Assembly: GCF_003344865.1 (NCBI RefSeq)
Contig: NZ_CP031165.1
Location: 124,001 to 188,000 of the forward strand
Length of the DNA stretch: 64,000 nucleotides
Source of the DNA: Euzebya pacifica
GTDB lineage: Bacteria; Actinomycetota; Nitriliruptoria; Euzebyales; Euzebyaceae
Direction of reading: 5' to 3'
Shown: positions 23,965-32,099 of the stretch, piece after piece
Layout: the number at the start of each line of letters is the position of its first letter
Position numbering within the stretch: the first letter of the stretch is position 1
Program-made: the position numbers and the translations under genes
Notes under the pieces: generated by a model
Told to the model about the DNA's origin: nothing
Database searches by the model: none
What the model saw: the letters and a program-made list of their open reading frames with translations, nothing else

Positions 23965-26667
23965 ATGACCACCACCGCCACCCCCCGGCCGCCCGAGCGC
24001 GCGTCGGGGGTCGACCTCCTCGGCCCCATGCAGGGGTCGGGGTACGTCCGCCCGCCCATGCTCGTCCGTCGACTCGACGGCCAGACCGTCCAGCTCAGCC
24101 CGCTGCTGTACGAGGTGCTGTCCGCCATCGACGGTCAGCGCAGCTGGGACGAGGTGGCGGCGGTGGTGGCCGAACGCGTTGTCCGGCCGGTCACGGCGGA
24201 CGACGTGGAGTACCTCGCGCAGGAGAAGCTGTCCCCGGCTGGCCTGCTGGTCCGTCCCGACGGATCGCAGCCGGCACCCCGCCGCAGCAACCCGCTGCTC
24301 GGCCTGCGCTGGCGGTTGGTGGTCAGCAACCCGCGGGTGACCCGGTGGCTGGTCCGCCCGTTCGCGTGGCTCTTCGCGTGGTGGGCGGTCATTCCGGTGC
24401 TCGTCGCGTTCGGCGTCGCGATCTGGTGGACCATGGTCGAACGGGGCCTCGGCGTGGCGATGGACGAGGTCCTCCAGCGCCCCGAGATGTTGCTGCTGGT
24501 CGTGGCGAGCACCGTTGCCTCCGCGGCGTTCCACGAGCTCGGGCACGCCGCAGCCTGCCGCTACGGCGGTGCCACTCCCGGTGCGATGGGGGCAGCCCTG
24601 TACCTGGTCTGGCCGGTCTTCTGGACCGACGTGACCGACTCCTACCGGCTGGATCGACGAGGACGACTGCGGGTCGACCTCGGCGGGCTGTACTTCAACG
24701 TCCTCTTCGCCCTCGGCGCGGTCGGGCTCTGGGCCGTGACCCGCCAGGACGCCCTCCTCGTCCTCCTCCCGGTCCAGCTGCTGCAGATGCTGCGCCAGCT
24801 GATCCCCCTCGTCCGGTTCGACGGATACCACATCCTCGCTGACCTGACCGGGGTACCCGACCTGTTCGCCCGCATCAAGCCGATCCTCCTCGGCGTGGTC
24901 GGCCGGGGCGACGGATCGCAGCAGGCGCTCCGCCCCTGGGTCCGGGCGGTCGTCACGGGCTGGGTGCTGGTCGTCGTGCCGTCGCTCCTCGCCCTGCTCG
25001 TCCTTGCCGTCATCGGGCTCCCGTCGGTGCTGTCCTCCGCGGGGGAGAGCATCGCGTTCCACGTGACACAGCTGCGGGCCAACCTGGACGCCGGAGACGC
25101 CGTCCGTGTCAGCCTCGGCGTCGTCGCGATCCTGACCGTCGGACTCGTCCCCCTCGGCATGGTCTACCTGCTCGGTCGCGTGTCGACCCGGAGCGCCACC
25201 GCCCTGTGGGGTGCCACCGAGGGCCGGCCTGCCGCACGGGGGCTGGCCAGCGTCGCAGTCCTCGGCCTGCTCCTCGCGACGACGACCAGCTGGATGCCGG
25301 CACCCCAGCCGGCCGGCCCGATGCTGGCGTCCTCCCTGCCGCTCCCGCGAGCCGCCGAGCCCACACCGGCGACCATCGACCCCGACCGCTGGACGGTCGC
25401 GGTCGAACCGGCAGCCACCGAACGTGTGGCGGCCCCCGGACGTCCGTTGGCGGACTCCACCGCGCGCTGGCTCGTGCTGTCGGGCGAGCGTCTGGCGTCC
25501 CTCCGCGGCAACCGAGCCACGAGCGCGCAGCCGACGGCCGCCGTGGTCGTGGCCCCGGTCGACGACTGGCCGTTCCCGTTCGACCCGCCGGCAGATGCCC
25601 GACCGGGCGACAACGTCGTGCTCGCCGTCAACACCGTCGACGGGTCCTCCATCACCGACTTCGTCGCCCAGCTGTCGTGGCTGGCCGACGAGCCCGTGGT
25701 CGACGAACGCAACGTGGCCTACGCCGCGGCCAGCTGCGTCGACTGCAGCAGCCGAGCGGTCGCCTTCCAGGTGATCGTGGCGACCGGCCGCGTCGACGTG
25801 GCCGTCCCCAACAACCAGGCGGTGGCGGTCAACCACATCTGTGTCGGCTGCACCACCGAGGCGCTGGCGGTCCAGATGATGGTGACGCTGGAGGAGATGC
25901 CGTCGGTGGCGACCATGGAGGCCGTCGAAGCGCTGTGGGCCCAGGTCGACGCCCTGCAGTCCACCGTCGAGTCGGCCGCGATCGAGGTCGTGCACGGCGA
26001 GCTCGTGCGCATCCAGGACGAGATCCTGACCACCCTCGGTGTCGAGCTGCCCACGGCCGACGCCGACGGCCCGGAGGAGCTCGCCGGCCCGACCTACGCC
26101 GAACGGCGCGGCGACGGCACGCTCGAACCCGCCCCGATCGGTCGCCGGACCGCGGCGGCCACGACCAGCTCCGCCGGACCGGTGGAGCGGCGAGGCGCCG
26201 AAGCCGCCATCGACACCGACAGCCTGGACCAGCTCGAGACGCCCGACCCGTCGGACGTCGTCGACCCCGCTGATCTGGCCGATGCCGCTGATGTGACCGA
26301 TGCCGCTGACGTCGTCGGGCGTGCCGGTTCCGCTGGTCGGAGCGACACCGTTGATGCCGGTGGGGTCGTGGAGGAGGACGTCGTGGAGGAGGACGTTGTC
26401 GACCAGGACGTTGTCGAGGAGGACGTTGTCGACCAGGACGTCGTCGACGGGGACGTCGTCGACCAAGGTGCCGTCGAGACCCCGGAACCTGTACGAGACG
26501 CCGCGGACGACCCCGCCGATGACACCGTCGACGCACCCGCCAGCGATGAGGAACCGGCCACGATCCCGCCCGCCGCGGACCCGCCGCCGGTGGCGCCGAT
26601 CGGGCGCCAGGGCCTCGTCGTGACCGCGGACTCGCCGTCGAGCTCCGGCGAGCGAGTGGCGATGTGA
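23965..26667 (+). CDS. PqqD-like/M50 metalloprotease fusion with outer double-CxxC domain
   Basis: The 900-residue membrane protein starts with a PqqD-like segment (residues about 25-90: PPMLVRRLDGQTVQLSPLLY, DEVAAVVAERV). Next is a polytopic M50 site-2-protease-type core with HELGH at residues 190-194 and RFDGYHILADLTG as the likely third-ligand segment. After the last helix, an outer domain (about 480-710) carries C591-x2-C594 and C626-x2-C629. The tail is acidic with a tandem VVEED/VVDQD repeat near 800-835. The PqqD-M50 pairing is known from the YydH-type peptide proteases of RiPP pathways. ATG at 23965 is 22 bases after the polypeptide gene. Substrate not shown. Confidence 0.82.
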   Translation: MTTTATPRPPERASGVDLLGPMQGSGYVRPPMLVRRLDGQTVQLSPLLYEVLSAIDGQRSWDEVAAVVAERVVRPVTADDVEYLAQEKLSPAGLLVRPDGSQPAPRRSNPLLGLRWRLVVSNPRVTRWLVRPFAWLFAWWAVIPVLVAFGVAIWWTMVERGLGVAMDEVLQRPEMLLLVVASTVASAAFHELGHAAACRYGGATPGAMGAALYLVWPVFWTDVTDSYRLDRRGRLRVDLGGLYFNVLFALGAVGLWAVTRQDALLVLLPVQLLQMLRQLIPLVRFDGYHILADLTGVPDLFARIKPILLGVVGRGDGSQQALRPWVRAVVTGWVLVVVPSLLALLVLAVIGLPSVLSSAGESIAFHVTQLRANLDAGDAVRVSLGVVAILTVGLVPLGMVYLLGRVSTRSATALWGATEGRPAARGLASVAVLGLLLATTTSWMPAPQPAGPMLASSLPLPRAAEPTPATIDPDRWTVAVEPAATERVAAPGRPLADSTARWLVLSGERLASLRGNRATSAQPTAAVVVAPVDDWPFPFDPPADARPGDNVVLAVNTVDGSSITDFVAQLSWLADEPVVDERNVAYAAASCVDCSSRAVAFQVIVATGRVDVAVPNNQAVAVNHICVGCTTEALAVQMMVTLEEMPSVATMEAVEALWAQVDALQSTVESAAIEVVHGELVRIQDEILTTLGVELPTADADGPEELAGPTYAERRGDGTLEPAPIGRRTAAATTSSAGPVERRGAEAAIDTDSLDQLETPDPSDVVDPADLADAADVTDAADVVGRAGSAGRSDTVDAGGVVEEDVVEEDVVDQDVVEEDVVDQDVVDGDVVDQGAVETPEPVRDAADDPADDTVDAPASDEEPATIPPAADPPPVAPIGRQGLVVTADSPSSSGERVAM
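26367..26465 (+). repeat. 15-bp tandem repeats in the protease gene tail
   Basis: Units of the type GAGGAGGACGTTGTC and GACCAGGACGTTGTC follow each other about six times and encode VVEED/VVDQD pentads. Length may vary between strains. The tail is outside the conserved protease and CxxC domains. Confidence 0.75.
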
Positions 26668-26731
26668 CCTCGCACCTCGCTGCGCCGGAAGGGGTGTGAG
26701 CAGCCCCGGAACAGGGGTATCGCTTGGGCCC

Positions 26732-27868
26732 ATGCAGCCGCTCGTCGTCGCCTCCGTTCCCGCCCGCCACGTCTACACCCGACACCTGGCGCACCCGGCG
26801 GTACCCGTGGCCCGGGTGGCGACTCCGGCGGCGACGTATCGCGCCACGCAGATGATCTCGGCGGAATGGGTGCAGGTCCACGCCGAGGGCATCGACGTCG
26901 CACACGTCCACTTCGGATTCGGTGACGTCACCGACCGGGACTGGCGGGAGTGGCGGGCAGCCCTCGCCGCCCATCGCATCCCGCTCGTGTACACCGTCCA
27001 CGACCTCGACAACCCGCACGTCGACGCACAGGACCGCCATCACCGACAGGTCGCCTTCCTGTGCCGTACCGCCGACGAGGTCATCACCCTGACCGCCGCC
27101 GCCGCGGACCGCGTCCGACAACGAACCGGCCGTCGCGCCACCGTGATCCCCCACCCCCACGTCGTCGACCTGGCCACCATCGCGGCCACCGACCGACCGC
27201 GACGCGAGACCTTCACCGTGGCCATCCACGGCAAGGACCAGCGGGCCGGCATCGACGCCCGTCCGTTCGCCGAGGCCGTCCTCGACGTCATGGCCGACCG
27301 TCCCGACGTGCACCTCCGGCTGGACGTGGCGCCGGAGCTGGTCGACCGCGCCCCGGAGGAGTACCGCCACCTGGCCGCCGCAGCCGCCCACCCTCGGGTC
27401 GCGTTCCACCGCACGGGCTGGCTGGACGACCACGAGCTATGGCGGTACCTGGCCGACGTCGACCTGGTCGTCCTTCCCTACCGGCTGGGCACCCACTCGG
27501 GATGGGCGGAAGCGTGCGTCGACCTCGGCACCCCCGTCGCCGCCCCGGCCCACATGCCGATCGTCGACCAACACCAGGCGCCGAGGATCCTGCCCCTGAC
27601 GATCGACGCGTCGGGTCGGCCCGCCCCCGATGCCCTGGCCGGCATCATCGACCGCCTGCGCCACGGCAGCCGACCCGTACCGATCTCGCCACGCTGGCGT
27701 GACGTCCAGCGGCTCGACATCGCCCGCGCCCACGAGGCGGTCTACCGGCGGGCCATCGAACGGCTCGCCGAGCACGCCGACCCGTCAGCCGACGAGGAGC
27801 CCCTCGGACGCGTCATCGACCTCACCGGGGTCGACGTGTCCGAGCCGACCACCGCGGCAGTCCCGTGA
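26732..27868 (+). CDS. GT4-like glycosyltransferase
   Basis: The 378-residue product has a GT-B layout: an N-terminal half with AHVHFGFGD and LVYTVHDLDNPH, a linker with VIPHPH, and a C-terminal half with FHRTGWLDDHELWRYLADVD and VVLPYRLGTHSGWAEACVD, the family-4-like donor site region. It would transfer a sugar from an activated donor; acceptor unknown. The ATG at 26732 (MQPLVVASVPARHVY) opens the first strand; GTG at 26696 with GGAAGG close by is an alternative. The stop overlaps the sulfotransferase start (GTGA at 27865-27868), so the two act in one operon. Confidence 0.8.
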   Translation: MQPLVVASVPARHVYTRHLAHPAVPVARVATPAATYRATQMISAEWVQVHAEGIDVAHVHFGFGDVTDRDWREWRAALAAHRIPLVYTVHDLDNPHVDAQDRHHRQVAFLCRTADEVITLTAAAADRVRQRTGRRATVIPHPHVVDLATIAATDRPRRETFTVAIHGKDQRAGIDARPFAEAVLDVMADRPDVHLRLDVAPELVDRAPEEYRHLAAAAAHPRVAFHRTGWLDDHELWRYLADVDLVVLPYRLGTHSGWAEACVDLGTPVAAPAHMPIVDQHQAPRILPLTIDASGRPAPDALAGIIDRLRHGSRPVPISPRWRDVQRLDIARAHEAVYRRAIERLAEHADPSADEEPLGRVIDLTGVDVSEPTTAAVP

Positions 27869-28701
27869 TCCGCCACGTCGAGACCCGACGGTCGGGGTCC
27901 ACGCGGCCCGCGCGCTCCCTGCTGCTGTGCGGAGTGCAACGGGTCGGCACGACCATGCTGTGTGACCTGCTGACCACGAGCGATCGCCTGGGCTACCCCA
28001 AGGAGTTCTTCCTGCCGCAGGCCCGGCCCGCGTTCCTCCGCGCGTGGAACTTCCCCGACACCGTGGCCAACTCGACCTTCCTGCATCGGATCCTGCACGA
28101 CGGCACCACCCGCAACGGGGTCTTCGCCGCCAAGATCATGGCGGACCAGCTCGACGAGGTCGACCGGGTCACCGACGGCGCCGGCCTGCGAGCATTCCCC
28201 GACCCACTCGCCGTCGTGCTGACCCGCGACGACAAGGTCGCTGCCGCCGTCTCACAGTGGCGGGCCGAGGTGACCGGTGAGTGGTCCAGCCGCGCCGAAC
28301 GGGCCGCCCACCCCATCGACCCGGCGGCGGCCGACATCGACCGGATCAGCGAGCTGCACGACCGCAAGCACGAGGAGGAGTCGGCCTGGCGACGGCGGCT
28401 GTCGCTGGACGAGATCCCGTGGATCGAAGCGGCCTACGAACGCTGGTCCCCCCGGCCGTTGCGGCTGATCGGCGACATCGCCGACCGCCTGGACGTCGAC
28501 CTCGTCGGCGCCTCGGCCACCACGGCCCTTCGACCCCAGCGCGACCACGCGAGCGCCCTCGTGCTGGATCGCTGGGAGCAGTCGACCACCGGGTGCCGAC
28601 GGTGTGCGGACGCCCGACAGCGCCTGCAGCGCAGCCCCGGCCCTCGCCCCCACCGGTCCACCGGCCCACGCCCACCCGCAGTGAGGACACGTCAGCGATG
28701 A
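27865..28701 (+). CDS. Stf0-type sulfotransferase
   Basis: The 278-residue product carries the PAPS-binding loop LLCGVQRVGTTMLCDLL followed by GYPKEFF, and the Stf0-family segment VVLTRDDKVAAAVSQWRAEV with GEW. Mycobacterial Stf0 sulfates trehalose; relatives sulfate other glycans. About the last 50 residues are Pro/Arg-rich and unlike the family. Starts by GTG overlapping the glycosyltransferase stop and ends with TGA overlapping the next ATG (ATGA at 28698-28701). Tight coupling to a glycosyltransferase suggests that the added sugar is the sulfate acceptor. The neighbouring polypeptide has no Tyr, so Tyr sulfation of it is excluded. Confidence 0.85.
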   Translation: MIRHVETRRSGSTRPARSLLLCGVQRVGTTMLCDLLTTSDRLGYPKEFFLPQARPAFLRAWNFPDTVANSTFLHRILHDGTTRNGVFAAKIMADQLDEVDRVTDGAGLRAFPDPLAVVLTRDDKVAAAVSQWRAEVTGEWSSRAERAAHPIDPAAADIDRISELHDRKHEEESAWRRRLSLDEIPWIEAAYERWSPRPLRLIGDIADRLDVDLVGASATTALRPQRDHASALVLDRWEQSTTGCRRCADARQRLQRSPGPRPHRSTGPRPPAVRTRQR

Positions 28702-30170
28702 GCAGCCACGAACCCGTCTGGACCCCCCACCCCGCACCCTCGGTCCCCGACCGCCTGCCCGACCGCGTCCAGGTCGTCGTCATCGGTGCCGGGATCGCCG
28801 GGCTGTCGACCGCGGTCCAGCTGGGGCGGGCCGGTGTGGAGACCCTGCTGGCCACCGCCGAGGTGGTCGGGGGCGGCGTGACCGGCCGCTCCAACAGCAA
28901 GGTCACGGCGCTGCACCAGATGATCTACGCCGACCTGGTCGACCGCCACGGGATCGAGACGGCGCGGGCCTACGTCGAGGCCAACACCGACGCGCTCGGC
29001 TGGTTGCGTGACCTGGCCGGGGACGTGTGGCAGCCGCGTGACGCGGTCACCGTCGCCCGCGACGTCGACGAACGCGAGCAGCTCGGACAGGAGATCGACG
29101 CCGCGCAGCGAGCCGGTCTGGACGTCCTCGACAGTGCCTCGGACGACTGGCCCGACCCCCACCGCGGCATGCGCCTGTCGGGTCAGGGACAGGTCGACCC
29201 CGTGGCGCTGGCCCTTCGCATGCGCGACCGGCTGGGGGAGACGGTGACCGTCGCCGAACACACCAGGGCCACCGGCCTGCACCCCGCACCGGGCGGTCGC
29301 ATCGTCCGCTTCGGCGACCGCTCGGTCCGCGCGGCGCACGTGGTCGTCGCCACCGGCATGCCCGTGTTCGACCGTGGCGGCTACTTCGCGCTGTGCGAAC
29401 CCGAGTCCAGCTACCTCGTCGCCATGCGGCACCCGGGGGAGGGCGGCGACATGATGATCACCGTCGGCGACCCCAAGGTGTCGATCCGCTGGGTGGAGGG
29501 GGCGACCCCCGACGATCGCCTGGTCCTGGTCGGCGGCCAGCCCCACCGCACCGGCGCGGGTGGCCTGACCAGCCAGCGCTACACCGCCCTCGAGGCGTGG
29601 GCCCGCGACAACCTCGACGGGGTCGGTGAGGTCGTGGCTCGCTGGAGTGCCATGGACTACATGTCCCCGGACCGCCTGCCGTTCGCCGGCCCGCTGAACC
29701 GGGTGGGCGACGGCAGCTTCGTCATCACCGGCATGTCCAAGTGGGGGTTCACGCTCGGGGCAGCCTGCGCCGCCACGGTGTCCCGGGCGATCCTTGGGGA
29801 GGAACCCACCACGTTCGACCGCGCCGTCCACCCGCGTCGGCTTCCCGACCTGTCCGGCGTGAAGTCCGTCGTGCAGTCAAACGCCCAGGTCGGCACGCAC
29901 ATGACCGGCGGGTGGGCGGGTGCGGTCCTCAAGCGCCTCCCCGACGAGCTGGCCGAGGGCGACGGCGTCGTCGGCCGCAAGGGCATCGACGTCGTCGCGT
30001 CCTGCCGGGTCGACGGCGAACGCCACGACAACCGGGCCGTCTGCCCCCACCTGGGTGGCATCGTCACATGGAACGACGGCGACCGCACCTGGGACTGCCC
30101 GCTGCATGGCAGCCGGTTCGACCACGACGGAGCCGTGCGCCACGGCCCCGCCAACCGCCCCCTCGGCTGA
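28698..30170 (+). CDS. FAD-dependent oxidoreductase with C-terminal Rieske domain
   Basis: The 490-residue product joins a DadA-like FAD domain (QVVVIGAGIAGLSTAVQLGR at residues about 24-43; SYLVAMRHPGEGGDMMITVG; KWGFTLGAACAATV) to a Rieske [2Fe-2S] domain near residues 435-475, with CPHLGG and CPLHGSRFD giving the C-x-H...C-x2-H ligands. Such fusions oxidise amines or similar substrates and pass electrons internally. The ATG at 28698 overlaps the sulfotransferase stop, so it belongs to the same operon. A terminator hairpin contains its stop codon. Its role with the two transferases is unclear; it may oxidise the modified product. Confidence 0.88.
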   Translation: MSSHEPVWTPHPAPSVPDRLPDRVQVVVIGAGIAGLSTAVQLGRAGVETLLATAEVVGGGVTGRSNSKVTALHQMIYADLVDRHGIETARAYVEANTDALGWLRDLAGDVWQPRDAVTVARDVDEREQLGQEIDAAQRAGLDVLDSASDDWPDPHRGMRLSGQGQVDPVALALRMRDRLGETVTVAEHTRATGLHPAPGGRIVRFGDRSVRAAHVVVATGMPVFDRGGYFALCEPESSYLVAMRHPGEGGDMMITVGDPKVSIRWVEGATPDDRLVLVGGQPHRTGAGGLTSQRYTALEAWARDNLDGVGEVVARWSAMDYMSPDRLPFAGPLNRVGDGSFVITGMSKWGFTLGAACAATVSRAILGEEPTTFDRAVHPRRLPDLSGVKSVVQSNAQVGTHMTGGWAGAVLKRLPDELAEGDGVVGRKGIDVVASCRVDGERHDNRAVCPHLGGIVTWNDGDRTWDCPLHGSRFDHDGAVRHGPANRPLG

Positions 30171-30175
30171 GGGGG
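30158..30175 (+). terminator. Terminator hairpin at the end of the transferase operon
   Basis: CCCCCTC, loop GGCT, GAGGGGG: a perfect 7-bp stem. The stop codon TGA of the Rieske/FAD gene lies inside it. A 19-base portion (30160-30178) is repeated exactly at 30345-30363. Confidence 0.65.
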
Positions 30176-30178
30176 CGC
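30160..30178 (+). repeat. 19-bp direct repeat, left copy
   Basis: CCCTCGGCTGAGGGGGCGC, identical at 30345-30363, 185 bp away. The two copies bracket the intergenic repeat region between two convergent genes. Confidence 0.8.
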
Positions 30179-30207
30179 CTCGGCCCCCAACCCATCACCC
30201 CCCAACC

Positions 30208-30338
30208 GACGGATTCGCCTCGCGATTCGGGCTCAGATCGAGCTCGCGAGGCGATCCCGTCGCACCGGGTCCACGGATGCGGAGGTTTTACGACGGGCCC
30301 GAGGCGATTCCGTCGCGATGCGAGGCGATTCCGTCGCG
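30208..30338. repeat. Cluster of four 18-bp repeats in the convergent gap
   Basis: CGAGGCGATTCCGTCGCG occurs at 30300-30317 and 30321-30338, with one mismatch at 30246-30263 (GATC for GATT), and in inverted form at 30208-30225 (CGACGGATTCGCCTCGCG). The first two can pair as a long hairpin with a loop of about 20 bases. The 200-base gap has no gene. Confidence 0.8.
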
Positions 30339-30344
30339 GAGGCA

Positions 30345-30363
30345 CCCTCGGCTGAGGGGGCGC
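30345..30363 (+). repeat. 19-bp direct repeat, right copy
   Basis: CCCTCGGCTGAGGGGGCGC, ending 7 bases before the SulP stop codon. It keeps a 5-7 bp hairpin and may serve as the terminator for the convergent SulP gene. Confidence 0.8.
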
Positions 30364-30370
30364 AGGCCGG

Positions 30371-31906
30371 TCAGTGGCCGGCGGAGACCACGTCGGTGGT
30401 GCGGGAGTGCAGGCGCTCGGCGTGCTCGTTGAGCCCGACCACGTCGGCGAAGATGCCGCGTTCGGCGAACTTGGCCACGACGGTGTCGAGGGCGACGACC
30501 GCGGACGTGTCCCAGACGCGGGCCTCCGACAGGTCGATCTCGACCTGTGAGACCTTGACGGCGTCGTAGTCGAAGGCGTGGATCAGCTCGTTGGTCGAGG
30601 CGAAGAACAGCTCGCCGCTGACGGCGTACAGCCGCTCGTGGCCGTCGGGGTCGACGACGCTGGTGACGTTGACGACGTGCACGACCTTGCGGACGAAGAA
30701 GACCGCGGACAGCACGACACCGGCGCCGACGCCGTAGGCCAGGTTGTGGGTCAGCACCACGATGCCGACGGTGACCGCCATCACGGCGGTCTCGGCCCGC
30801 GGCATGTGCTGCAGGGCGCGCGGCTTGATGCTGTTCCAGTCGAACGTGCCGATCGCCACCATGATCATCACCGCGACGAGCGCAGCCATCGGGATCGCGG
30901 CGACGAGGTCACCGAGGACGAGGATGAGGATCAGCAGGAAGACACCGGAGGCCAGCGTCGACAGGCGGGTCCGGCCGCCGGAACGGTGGTTGATCATCGA
31001 CTGGCCGATCATGGCGCAGCCGGCCATGCCGCCGAGGAACCCGGTGATGACGTTGGCGATGCCCTGTCCGCGCGACTCCATGTTCTTGTTGGAGTTCGTG
31101 TCGGTCATGTCGTCCAGCAGCTGGGCGGTCAGCAGGGACTCGAGCAGGCCGACCAGCGCCAGGGTGATGGAGAACGGCAGGATGATGCGGAGGGTCTCCA
31201 GCGTGAACGGCACGTCGGGCAGCGCCAGGCCGGGGAGCGTGTCGGGCAGCGCACCCATGTCGCCGACGGTCGGCAGGTCGATGCCGGCACCGATGGCCAA
31301 GCCGGACAGCGCGACGATCGCGACCAGCGGCGCGGGGACGGCCTTCGTGATGCGGGGCAGGCCGTAGATGATGACCAGGCCACCGGCGATGAACGCCAGG
31401 TTCATCGGCAGCATGGAGGCGGCGTCGGCCTCACCGGTCAGCAGGATGTGGGGAACCTGCGCCAGGAAGATGAGGATCGCCAGCGCGTTGACGAACCCGG
31501 TCATCACCGTACGGGGGATGAACCGCATCAACGAGCCGACGCCGAGGACGCCGAGGCCGATCTGCAGGACACCGGCCAGGACGGTGGCGGCGAAGAGGTA
31601 GCCCACGCCGTAGTCGGCGACGAGCGGGACGACGACGAGGGCCATCGCGCCGGTGGCGGCGGAGATCATGCCGCGACGTCCACCGGTCATGGCGATGACG
31701 ATGGCGATGGAGAAGGAGGCGTACAGACCGACCTTCGGGTCCACGCCGGCGATGATCGAGAACGAGATCGCCTCGGGGATCAGCGCCAGGGCGACGACCA
31801 GGCCGGACAGCAGGTCGGCCCTCGGGTTGCTCCGGATCGCGTCGCGCAGCTCGGCCACGACGGACCGGCGCACGCGCGCAGGGGAGATGGAGGGGAGGGA
31901 GGTCAC
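30371..31906 (-). CDS. SulP-family anion transporter with STAS domain
   Basis: The 511-residue transporter has the SulP N-terminal signature (RADLLSGLVVALALIPEAIS), about 12-14 membrane helices and GGMAGCAMIGQSMINHRSGG in the transport core. A C-terminal STAS domain covers residues about 410-500 (GELFFAS, VEIDLSEARVWDTSAVVALD). Family members import sulfate or bicarbonate, usually with Na or H. The substrate is not readable from sequence; the proximity of the sulfotransferase operon makes sulfate attractive. GTG at 31906 follows GAAGG with about 9 bases spacing. The leader (31907-32099) holds no clear riboswitch. Confidence 0.9.
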   Translation of the reverse strand: MTSLPSISPARVRRSVVAELRDAIRSNPRADLLSGLVVALALIPEAISFSIIAGVDPKVGLYASFSIAIVIAMTGGRRGMISAATGAMALVVVPLVADYGVGYLFAATVLAGVLQIGLGVLGVGSLMRFIPRTVMTGFVNALAILIFLAQVPHILLTGEADAASMLPMNLAFIAGGLVIIYGLPRITKAVPAPLVAIVALSGLAIGAGIDLPTVGDMGALPDTLPGLALPDVPFTLETLRIILPFSITLALVGLLESLLTAQLLDDMTDTNSNKNMESRGQGIANVITGFLGGMAGCAMIGQSMINHRSGGRTRLSTLASGVFLLILILVLGDLVAAIPMAALVAVMIMVAIGTFDWNSIKPRALQHMPRAETAVMAVTVGIVVLTHNLAYGVGAGVVLSAVFFVRKVVHVVNVTSVVDPDGHERLYAVSGELFFASTNELIHAFDYDAVKVSQVEIDLSEARVWDTSAVVALDTVVAKFAERGIFADVVGLNEHAERLHSRTTDVVSAGH

Positions 31907-32099
31907 AGCGAAAAGCCTTCGGTGGCGGGGTGTGGTGTGCGCACCTCGGCCAGCCGTGTCGTCGTTGACGACGGCGATGCGTGGAACTCAAGAACTAGAC
32001 GGCGTACGCGCCTGTACTCGATCGGCGCGCGAGCAGGATGACTGAGTGTATGGCCTGAAGTGACGCTGTGGTCCAGGCAGCCCGTCCATCCGCCGGGGG

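Noticed and set aside
23112-26667. Daptide- or lanthipeptide-type RiPP cluster
   Set aside because: The M50 protease alone recalls daptides, but the aminotransferase, decarboxylase, methyltransferase or LanM-type enzymes are absent, and the candidate precursor is far too long and has no Cys.
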